Of a stretch of 64,000 nucleotides of DNA, positions 55,101 to 64,000 are shown piece by piece. The stretch is from contig JBLDXI010000031.1 of the NCBI GenBank assembly GCA_047495785.1, positions 1,860,001 through 1,924,000 of the forward strand, in the 5' to 3' direction. The stretch is from Lepidodermella squamata. Lineage: Eukaryota; Gastrotricha. How positions within the stretch are numbered: the first letter of the stretch is position 1; every line of letters begins with the position of its first letter. The notes under the pieces are model-generated. The model did not search any database. It saw nothing but the letters and a program-made list of their open reading frames with translations, and was not told the DNA's origin. A program made the position numbers and the translations under genes.

Positions 55101-57867
55101 CGCTGTCGTCGCTGCTTAGACTGCTATCAGAAACTGCGGCAGGTGCAGTTGCAGCTCGAGCAACAGGCGATTGGATCCGAGGCGGGGCGGGTTCCACATT
55201 AGCTTCGTTTCTGAAAGAATACAATAATAGGTCAACAACAGAACATGGTTTCAACCAAAAGCATAAGAGGAGAAGTTATACGGGTTGATAGCAATCTTCA
55301 GCTCTGACCAAACGACTATGAAAAATAACTTGAAAGGTGTCCATTAAGTCATGTGACGTAGATATCTACGTCACATGCGCTTTAAGTAATGCAACCCTGG
55401 AAAGACCTTTGAAATGCCAATCATCAAACAGAATTATAACTCTGAAGAAATCCAGGTGAGACATAACACTACAGAAAAAATTACCAAAACAGCTTTGGAG
55501 CTTTCTTCGGTGAATTGTGCGTTTTCGGTGAAATCGTAGAGAATGGATCAAAATGCTTTCAGTTATAAAAAAAATGTTGTATACAAGGTTAAAAATAAAA
55601 AAATTGTCTGAGACGACGTTGGAGTTTTTTAACGTTAAAGTGTCACAAAATTAAAACTTGGAGCCAGCAAGATTTTAATAATGCGGTTCGTGAGCTAGTT
55701 GTGTCTTGAAGAAAAACGAAATGTTTTTGACGTACCCGAGGACGTTTTGTTGCCCTGATGCAGCCATGAGGCTGCCGAGCCAAGAATCCGGCGAGGGCGC
55801 CACGCTGGTTGTAGTCGACGATGAGGTGGAGGTGACGCTCAGCGAAGCGTGGCGGGACGTGTCGCAGGCGAATCGCGTCGTATCGTAGAGCTTGTCGGCG
55901 CAACACGCGAACCGATGCACGTCGCCGGGTGCGATTTCGTACCGAGTCGATTCGCCGCACACGACGGACACGCTCGGTTGGCTGTGGGTGTGAGGCGTCG
56001 TCACGGCCGGCGCCTGGGTCGTCGACAGCAGCGCCGCAGCCCGCGCCAGCATCATCTCCAACATCGCCAGTCGGTTGCTGCTGCTTTCGAACGCACCCGC
56101 TTGGTTAATATTGCCGGCGCCGAACGTGAGAACGGGCGATCCTAGCGGGGCGAGAATCGGCTGCGTGGTTGTTGTCGTTGCCACAGGCTCCGTCGTAGTC
56201 GTCGTCGTCGTCGTTGAGGTGGAGGCTGGCAGACAGGCGAACTTGCGCGTGTCGAACAGCCGGTCGCCGCAGCAGCTGAAGAAGGCGGCGGCGTCGCGCT
56301 CGCTCGGCGGCACTTCGAACGTCTTGCCGGCGCACTGCAACTTCACGCTCGCCGATCTCGTCGTCGCGCCAGTTGTCGACGTCGTCATGGCGGCCGGCGG
56401 CCGGCGGGTGTGTCGCCGCGGAGTCGTCGACGGTGGCGGCGGAATCGTATGCTTCGCCACAACCTAAAATACACCCAAATAAAAGGGCTATTAAAATGTT
56501 TAAACTACCGAAAATAGCGCATAAACAGTGCTGCTAATTAAAACAAAGCGCTCGTAAATAATTTGAAAAGAGCGTAATTAGCGAAATCGATACTACAGAT
56601 ACTACTATTCGAATACCGGTTTTAACAAGATTAGTGACTTTCTGATATGTACGGGAGACTGGGTCAGCGAGATCTGTGACGAACTAGTCTCCTCTGATTC
56701 GAAGCAATACAAATTACACTGATTATACCATAAAATTAAAATACTTCGGTTAATAATTGAAAATCGAAAAGCGATTTTCCGGTTGTTTCCATAATATTTT
56801 TCGAAATTTCCCAAGGCTCCCAGCTGTTCCCTGTTTGATATACAGATGCAGATGTAGATTCTCTATAAATTCGCGATCCTACTTTTGAAGCTTTAAACCC
56901 TGCTTGAAATTAACCAAGAAGTTAGAAGTTTCTAAAAATTCATTTTTACCATTCCGCCAAGGCAGACGCTGTCAGAGAGCTGGTACAACTGCTCGCCGCA
57001 GCACGCGTAGTCGCCGTCGCTTGCCAGCCGGGCGTCGACAATGCGCGACCCGCACGCGAACCGCCGCGCCGGCTCTGCTACCGGCAAGCCGCCAGCCGCC
57101 GAGCCAGGCGCGGCTGTGGTGGCTGATTTCGCTCCTCGACCGCCGCTCGCCAACATCATCGCTAGGAGTTCAGCCTCGGGCGCCACGCCACCCCGCCCGG
57201 CACCGCCCATCAGCGCAGCCAGCGCAGAGGACATGGACGCTGCCTGTTGTTGTTGGTTACCACCGGCAGCTTCGGACTGGCGCTTCGGCAGCACGACCTG
57301 TCGACTGAGTGGCGATTCGCTTTTCAGCAGCGAAGTCGGTGCACTGCCGGTGTCGATGGCGCCGAGCAGCGCCGCGAGGTCGAAGGGAGAGGCCGGGGGC
57401 GGCAGATCGTCGCCGAAGTTGAACATTGGCGGCGGGGCCTCGTCGAAAAACACAGCGGGACTCTGGGCAACGGTTGTGGTTTCATCCTATATATTCAAAA
57501 TTAAAAGATTCTAAACTCGTAAAAAGTGAGCCTTATATAGCAAACCGTCGCCTTGCCGTTTTCTTCCGCTTTCACAAGGCCTGTAATTTAGCTTCATTTA
57601 ACTTTGATGAGAACTAATGCAATTTCGCAAACCTTTCGTTTCGAACAATTTATAAAGGTCATCAGATGTGGCTGATTTTGACAGTAACACAAATCCGCTA
57701 TTATCTGATTGTGTGCTAGTTGTGATTGTTGGTGTCGTTGTTGTTGTTGTTGTTGTTGTTGCCGGTGTGGTTGTCGCGCTCGCTTGACTGATGACTAAAA
57801 AGGCAAGGGCGAGACTGGCAAATCCGCGCTGCTTTTGCGCTGAAGTTTTACTGCTGCGGCTCCGCAT
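52164..57867 (-). CDS. Secreted Thr-rich protein with galaxin-like cysteine modules
   Basis: Exons: E1 about 57633-57867, E2 56950-57486, E3 55736-56463, E4 54523-55210, E5 53673-54307, E6 52164-53427. E2-E6 agree in phase and code 1283 residues. E1 has a signal peptide (SLALAFLVISQASA) and a Thr run, but its junction phase with E2 is unresolved. There are seven CC-x11-C modules: CCGEQLY (E2), CCGDRLFD and CCADKLYD (E3), CCGRQLYD (E5), CCSTQLFD, CCGRRTYD and CCGTGKYN (E6). Most are preceded by another Cys 13-27 residues before. Linkers are Thr-, Ala- and Pro-rich; E4 has a run of ten Gln. It resembles galaxin-repeat extracellular matrix proteins; a cuticle or eggshell role is a guess. Confidence 0.8.
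55048..55077 (-). repeat. CAG/CAA repeat coding for polyglutamine
   Basis: Ten Gln codons in E4 of the galaxin-like gene. Confidence 0.9.
55350..55377. promoter_or_regulatory. Perfect 28-bp palindrome with CRE-like half sites
   Basis: Fully self-complementary; contains TGACGTA and TACGTCA either side of GATATC. In the E3-E4 intron of the galaxin-like gene. Confidence 0.7.
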
Positions 57868-59349
57868 GAATCCTAAAACAAGATTGTCAGCTTCGCGTCG
57901 CTTTTTAAACGGATTTTTCGTCCAAAAATAAGCATCGTCGATACCCATCTATAAACAATTGTTAATTTTTTTGACGTTGGCAGAATTTAACATAGACAAT
58001 AAAAAGTGGAAAAAGTGTTCATTGAACTTCGAGCAGTTGCGTCAATCCTGAGCGAAAGAAAGAGTAAGATTTTGGTGTAACTGTAAATAAATGGCAAATC
58101 ATTGCAGAGAATCATGAATCTCATCAGGCATGTAATCGTGGAAAAAACATTCAAAAATTTGAGGCTCGTGTCCGCATTCGTTTCACTCTTGCTTCGACTC
58201 GTTTCGACTCGTTTCGACGTTTAGATTGGATCGAGCCGATTTTTTTCCAGCTCGGATTTGAATCCTCGGAATTTGAAACCAGACTTACTGGTCCCGAATT
58301 TCTTGTGAAATGAAGAAAATGGTTGTTTCTCAATTTTTCTCGCTTCACTCGACTGGGCAAAAATAAATCGTTGGTTTTTTTTAGCTTCGCTCGCATTTTG
58401 AAAAATACACCTCAAATTATCAAATAGGGTAGGTGACGTTTTCCCAAGAGGGTTATGTAAAATATTTGCGCAATATTATGTGTCCCCTAGAGTAATTTGC
58501 GTTGATGTTATTCAGGATTGCTTATGATTTAAGAAAGGGGAAGAAAGTGGAAAATGTAGAAGGAAGAATAGGAACAAGGGAAGATAGAGAAAGGAAGAAC
58601 AGAGAGAGGGAAGAGGAAGGGTCACGGCAAATCACAAAAAATGGAACCAGTTACGTAACGCGCTGCGTTACAGGGCTACTCATCGTTGAGAGTGAAGAGG
58701 TGGGAAAAACCGCGAGTCAGGTGTCGCTAAAGCGTGCGTGTTCGCGTCGCTGAGTAAAAAGCAGGTCAGTTGCGGCCAGTTGCGCAATGCGCACTCGGGT
58801 TAACGCGCGCCGGCTACGTGACCTCACTGATGACCATGGCGGAATAGTAATGGTCCATATTCCTTCATGCTGATGACCGTCTTCCCCAGTCCGACTTCGC
58901 TGCTAGGCGAGCCGTGACTAACTGGGCCATGCCGTTTTTTCATGATTCGCTGTGGCGATTGAGGCAACAAAAATCAAGCACATCTCTTCCGCATGTACTA
59001 CCTTGTTCTGCTTGCAAGAAGAGCAGCGTCGTTTTAATTACAGGAAGAATCGCACTGTAAACAACAACGCCGAAGATTTTGTTTGTTTACACGAAAAATG
59101 TTACAGCCGACGACGCCGCCGGTTAACAAAAGGCCCACCAACTACAAGACGCTTTCCGCTCTGACACCGCCACTAACTGTCAAATCTGGAAGCTGCGCTG
59201 GTACCATTTTAATTGCATGAATCTACCTCCGTGAGTGTCTCGCCGATTAGCAAGACAATGAAAGATTGCTCATTTAGCATTTCTCACGATCAATGCTCCA
59301 TCTCAAAAACGTAAGAACAACGTAAGAACAAACGAGTTTAATATCAACG
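57868..59349. other. Region upstream of the galaxin-like gene
   Basis: No convincing gene. An acceptor (tgttttag) directly before E1 suggests a 5' non-coding or trans-spliced leader exon somewhere here. 58750-59170 has stop-broken frames that look like old mobile DNA but match no family I can name. Confidence 0.4.
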
Positions 59350-60640
59350 CTTTATTTCAATATATCATTTTGATAACAATAACAAGCATTAGAAGTCAGC
59401 GGAAACAAAAATAGAAATTCGTTCGAACTGCGAAAGCAACATACCTGGAGAAAAACAAGAAAACTCATTAACTGATCAATAATTGCATCAACTAGCTAGT
59501 CAGAATTTTAACATTTAAATCAGACAAGGGCATGTTTGGTTTGTTTTCATCTACGAATATCTATTTGGCCAAATCAACAATCATCATTCAACTACCACAT
59601 CTAAACATAGGTCAGCTAAACAACACTCACCTTTAGCCTCCATCGCGTCAATGTCGAGCCGCATCGTTCGATCCAACACCTGGAAGTTCATGTAAATAAC
59701 GTTATTGGGAGTGACACATCAATATCCAGACGAAGTAAATCTGACGAAGAAGTCTCATAAGAACGAAAGTGATAATCGTCAGAGAAGTCAGACGAACGAG
59801 ACAGTTTTCAAATCATCGACTCCAGTATTCACTACAGTAAGAAAGAAGGCTTCATACCTGTGTGGACGCCAGTGAGACCGCCAACGGACAACCGGCAGGA
59901 GACGGAGGAGTCTAGCATCGAATGACCTGAAATCAAAGCAACATTATCAACCACGTAAGCAAGCATAGCTGATGGAAAAAGGGTGACGAAATAAATTCAG
60001 TCGAAAGATGGTGAAGGGGGTTACTTTCATTGATAATCAATTATCTTTTTATGCATCATGAAAGAAAGCTTGATAATGCCGTGAGATAATCATCAAATGC
60101 CCACCTTCAGAGAATTGGATCCATCGATTCCATCGGAAGAGCAACCATTATCTGAAAAATAAATAACATTGAATGAAAACCGCCCTTAGACGAAGTATAA
60201 TACAGCAATTTATCTACGGTGGTAAGCGGTGAAAGATGCTCTAGCAATGTTAATATCTCGAGCACTTATTCAATGTAAAGTACCCAAAGATCGTGATACA
60301 TTGCGTAAAATTAAACAAAGGTAACAAACGTACCATGAGTACTTGGTAGCCAGAATGCTTGGGAGGTGAGAAAGATCTGCAATCTGCAACGAAAAATGTT
60401 GAAATGTAATCGAACTCAGTGAATAGGACGCCATATAGACTACTGGAACAACGCCCTCCCGCAGTGCGAAAATCAATTTTGGTGCAGTACACACGGATGA
60501 GCTGCTGAGTTGAAAGCAATCTCATCCAAATCAGGCACCTAACTTAAAATGCAACTGGCATAATTAAGCACTCACCGGCACATAACGCAGCTAAGATGAA
60601 CTTTCGATTGTGGCTTCATACAGCTAACAGAACACTAACA
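59350..60640 (-). other. Candidate minus-strand spliced transcript, coding status open
   Basis: Exon-like blocks with good acceptor/donor pairs on the minus strand: about 60574-60625, 60333-60382, 60106-60152, 59863-59931, 59634-59682, and a last block ending near a minus-strand AATAAA at about 59352. No frame stays open through all of them: the block at 59863-59931 has a stop in the phase required by its neighbour. It may be a short-peptide gene, a non-coding RNA or chance. Confidence 0.35.
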
Positions 60641-62773
60641 TCAGATATTGAAGTGAACTCAACCGCTCCCTTAAATCAGCCATGCCACGTGCTTTTGTCT
60701 GCCGAAATAGAAAATCGCTTTTAGAGAAAAACCACGTGCTTCGGGCTAAGGGTCTTAAGTTTTATTTAAAACATAATAAAAATCTTCATATATCATGGAA
60801 AAATTTATTTTGGTTAGGTTTTGTAATAATTTATTGAAAACCAAATTCTCTTGTCGCAGTTAACCTCAAGCCCTTTTAGAAAAGCCTGCTGCAACAGATA
60901 ATTTTATTTAACTTGGCGAGAATCGGTACATATTGAAAATAAATTGAATATCCCAAAATTTGATATTTTTGATAAATAACGTCAACGGCGAATTACCCAT
61001 AAATTTGCCGAGAAAAAATTGGCACAGAACAGAGAGCGAACTCCTGAGTGCCTCTCTACTTCGCGTTGTTTTCTGCGTTGTTAATGTTCATTGTTAGTTG
61101 TTAGCCTGACTATGAAATTGCGTTATCAGTTATCGTGAAACGGCAGCTATTGCAGAATTAGATTTGAGCTCATTTTTGCGCTAGGCGTTAGAAATCATTG
61201 CATTTTCTATCTAACTGTTGAATGAAAGTTTGAGATGTTTTCTCTTTTTACGTGTGGCGTATCGAAGATAGAGACGGTCTAACGTTCAGGCGGCGACCGT
61301 CCAACCTAATCTTCACTTACTTAATAGCTTGTGACGTAATTTTTTATGTGATCACCAGGGGACCTCTACCATTCTCCATTCTCTATTGTTTGGTATGACA
61401 TTTATCAATCATCAAGATGATATTTTTTGCTCTCAGTTAACGCGTAGTGTGCCACTTGAAACGTCGGGCTAAATTGGTGCTACATAGTCTCTATCTGTGG
61501 CATATGTGTCTGGCAGTTCTGTTTTGCATTTCTGTGCCATTTCTGTGACCCGATTGTCTCAGGTCTCAGCATTTGACAGCTTTTCAATTTCCCTGCGTAG
61601 TTTTTAGTTTAATATACTGTTCGATCATATTAGTTGCTTCGAGAGCTGGCAGAGCACAGAATTCTTCTTATTTTTTCAAGCACATGTAATGTGGTATTGA
61701 TGCCAGGATTAGCGCTGCATTTTGTTGTCGGAACCGATTTTTGGTAGCTATTAATTGCAAATTACTAGCACGGCTCATTATCAGAGTCTCGTTTTGCGAT
61801 GTGCATTTGGAGCTAAGAAATCTGGAATTTCGCTTTCTGTCATCACGTGAATTCTATGGAAAATTGAATCGCCCGGAAGTGAAGAAATTGACGAAAAGCT
61901 TAGAATTTGCGTTGAATTGAGATGTTCGACAAAACAGTTATTGCTAAATAACCGCTCGAACGCCGCACACTATTGCTCTTAAATTCATTTCATTTACCTT
62001 TCGGCATTTATTATTTCTGTGTTACTGCAGTCTATAATTGCATATCACGCGAATATGTTTTTGAAATCCGAAAAACACTTCGCTAACATTCGCGTTTTTA
62101 AAAATGCGATGTGCGCTCAGCTTGAAGCCTAGTTTTTGAATTAATAATTGCTCAAACAGCTAGATTCTTAGTAACTAACCGATTTTGATTTGACGCTCCA
62201 CGTCAATTAGGCTTTATTCACTCTGAAAGAATGAATGTTTTAAATTTTCATTTTTTACGTGGATATCAGCTGTGCGTTTGTTTAACGGAAATTGCAGTAG
62301 ACAGTAGGCACACACAAACAGGGTGCCCGAAATTGGCGCTTGGTTGTTCATTCATGAAGCTGGCCTACTTTGCGTAGCATGTCATTTGTTCTTTCATATT
62401 TGAATTCATTTGCATTGTTACAGGAAGATTTCACTATAGATTAAGTTCTGAAAAAGATGCTCGAGGTTTCCGGATCGTGAACGTCATTTATGCTATTATT
62501 TTATTTCAAGATGATCATCATTAATGGCCTTTTTTATTTCTACTCTCGATGAGTTAATTACAGACACGCGTGGCCGGAAGCTTTTTTCCCGCACATTTAA
62601 CTCTTGCATTTTTAATTATGCATTCATTTAAAAAAGGCTATTGAAATGATTGACTGAACCGCTGGAATATAGAGAGTCTGAAACCTACAACCTCCTTCTG
62701 CAACTATCGTGTGTGCGTGTTGTCACATCATTTACTGTCTTCGGTTGCTCAATCTACTAAAACGTGCTATTAA
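60641..62773. other. AT-rich upstream region of PACS
   Basis: No open frame or RNA gene recognised; presumably promoter and 5' UTR of the PACS homologue in its right part. Confidence 0.45.
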
Positions 62774-63495
62774 ATGGCGAGGGTGGAGACTTTTCGCGTC
62801 TCGTTACCGCCGCCACCGCCCCATCACCATCAGCCGCAGCAGCAGCAGTTGGTTGGTGGCGGGGCGTATCTCGCCGACCCACTCGCGGTGCCTTCTGCGG
62901 AGCAGCAGCAGCAAGTTCGACCGGCGAAAATGAAGTTTTCAGCGATTTGGGATGTGGAGAAGACGCCGACCAACTGCGTGCCAAGGTTCGTGTTTTTTGT
63001 TCGTCTATCCAAGCTCGTTACAGCAGCAGCGCGGCGGCGGCGGAAAATCAGTGCGCCCAGCTCGTTTATTGCGTTCGCCTAAGCAAACACGCTTTTTATC
63101 TATGCGCGTGTGTGCGTTACTGCATGGAGAGGCGAATAAGAGGAAGAAGCATGAGATGATGCTGCTACTGAGCAAACATGCCGCCGGCGGTTGCATTCGA
63201 TACCAGCGTCATTATTATACGCCGCGCGAGTTCGTTTATTTTTTTTATGCCGCGGCCGCCGTTAATATTTCACTTGCAAATTGGCGGCTGCTGCTGATGT
63301 GGCGTAATTCGATCAAGAGTCACGTTGATTCGCGCTTGTTAAATCGCAATCATGGCCGCCCGATGATAGACACGGTTTTTTCATTTGTGTTAATGTTGCA
63401 GACTGTGTCGGCTGAATGTTACGCGGCTCGAGCTGCGGCCAAGTGTGCTCCTGCCAGAACTACCTGCCACCGTTCTACTTGCCGTCAAAATACAG
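62774..63495 (+). CDS. PACS: PACS homologue (phosphofurin acidic cluster sorting protein), first two exons
   Basis: Exon 1 62774-62985 (70 codons and 2 nt) and exon 2 63402-63495, joined in phase 2; intron 416 bp. Exon 1 starts with a Pro/His/Gln-rich stretch, then MKFSAIWDVEKTPTNCVPR. Exon 2 continues LCRLNVTRLEL and ends VLLAVKIQ. This order matches the start of the PACS furin-binding region (ATWE...SCVPRL.SLTLKKLV...VVIAVK). PACS proteins sort cargo with acidic clusters between endosomes, TGN, ER and mitochondria. The remaining exons lie beyond the window. Confidence 0.88.
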
Positions 63496-64000
63496 GTAAA
63501 AACTGAGAAAGAAAAGTCATAACGTAGATTTTAATGAAACTGAAAATTGAAGTCTTGGAAATGATTGGAATTAAATCAGGACGAGAATGAATCGGCTGTT
63601 CAAAGTCAATTTCATGTTTCTATAACGGCGAATTTGTGTATTTAATCTGCTAATTGAAAATAATCCATGGACATTTTTTTATTTCTACCTATCCTCATTT
63701 GAGAAATGACCGTGATTTCCGTTGTGCTGTAGGCTATTGATTAGAGAGCAAATATTTACGCGTGAATTTTTAACTGGTTCACGTGGAGGATAGTCGTTAA
63801 TTCTCGCTTACGGAGCCTCTGGAGCCTGGTTTTGAGCTGTATTTTGCACCTATGGGAATAAGTGTGGGAAAACGCGAGGTTCAGCCTCTGGGATTTCGCG
63901 TGCTGCATTAATTATTCATACTATTTTAGGATTTAAATAGACCCTATTTTTGCTTGCGTTGATCTCTGGTAAAACGGTTACTCTTGGACTTGTTTAACCT
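63496..64000 (+). other. PACS intron 2 (part)
   Basis: Starts gtaaaaac. No acceptor leading to the expected next block is seen before the window ends. Confidence 0.7.

Noticed and set aside
52182-57617. Plus-strand frames antisense to the galaxin-like gene
   Set aside because: They are GC-rich shadows without signal peptides or module patterns.
58502-59164. Plus-strand frames rich in Arg/Glu/Lys
   Set aside because: Purine-rich low complexity, and stop-broken frames further right; no exon structure.
60250-60525. 91-codon minus-strand frame
   Set aside because: Contains apparent splice acceptors and donors inside and has no hydropathy or motif pattern of a real protein.
62952-63506. 184-codon plus-strand frame overlapping the PACS exons
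   Set aside because: It spans the PACS intron in another frame. The phase-matched two-exon PACS model explains the conserved residues.
1-64000. Nematode SL1-type spliced leader gene
   Set aside because: No match to the SL1 sequence was noticed on either strand by eye.

Overview
The window is animal nuclear DNA. It has spliced genes with TTTTCAG-type acceptors and GT donors, and single-copy metazoan genes (TTC7, ALDH6A1, FAAH, TBCC, PACS). Its eukaryotic tRNA genes lack an encoded CCA and have oligo-T pol III terminators, and tRNA-Tyr carries a 13-nt intron. Short introns, a CR1/L2-like LINE, a mariner-like MITE and a foldback element suggest an invertebrate. I cannot name the phylum from sequence alone.

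Layout: (1) 1-16434 is a tandem array of about 95 tRNA genes and pseudogenes. (2) 16435-31534 is a gene island: TTC7 (minus), ALDH6A1 (minus), FAAH (plus), TBCC (plus). (3) 31535-48334 is a second tRNA array of about 100 genes in the opposite orientation. It consists of three complete units of about 4.42 kb plus a partial fourth, each full unit holding 27 tRNA genes. (4) 48.3-52.1 kb is mostly intergenic, with one small spliced gene for a secreted cysteine-rich peptide. (5) 52164-57867 is a multi-exon minus-strand gene for a secreted Thr-rich protein with seven CC-x11-C modules of galaxin type. (6) 58-62.7 kb is AT-rich, with weak signs of a minus-strand spliced transcript. (7) 62774 to the right edge holds the first two exons of a PACS homologue.

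The main feature is the tRNA system. One unit encodes 25 anticodons for 18 amino acids; His and Met, including initiator Met, are absent. Genes sit on both strands about 60-150 bp apart. The left array is heavily rearranged. It has a seven-gene short unit of 1158/1159 bp carrying a beheaded tRNA-Pro, a tandem duplication whose junction lies inside a hybrid tRNA-Ser gene, point-damaged Thr and Trp copies, and a LINE insertion. The right array is nearly homogeneous and carries a 550-bp foldback element whose two arms each contain a tRNA-like promoter block. The sequence records birth, homogenisation and decay of a large tRNA cluster by unequal exchange.

In the island, TTC7 is a scaffold of the plasma-membrane PI4-kinase complex, ALDH6A1 acts in mitochondrial valine and pyrimidine catabolism, FAAH hydrolyses fatty-acid amides and TBCC is a tubulin chaperone. 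FAAH and TBCC lie 72 bp apart on the same strand and might be co-transcribed. The island's presence between inverted tRNA arrays is otherwise not explained by function.
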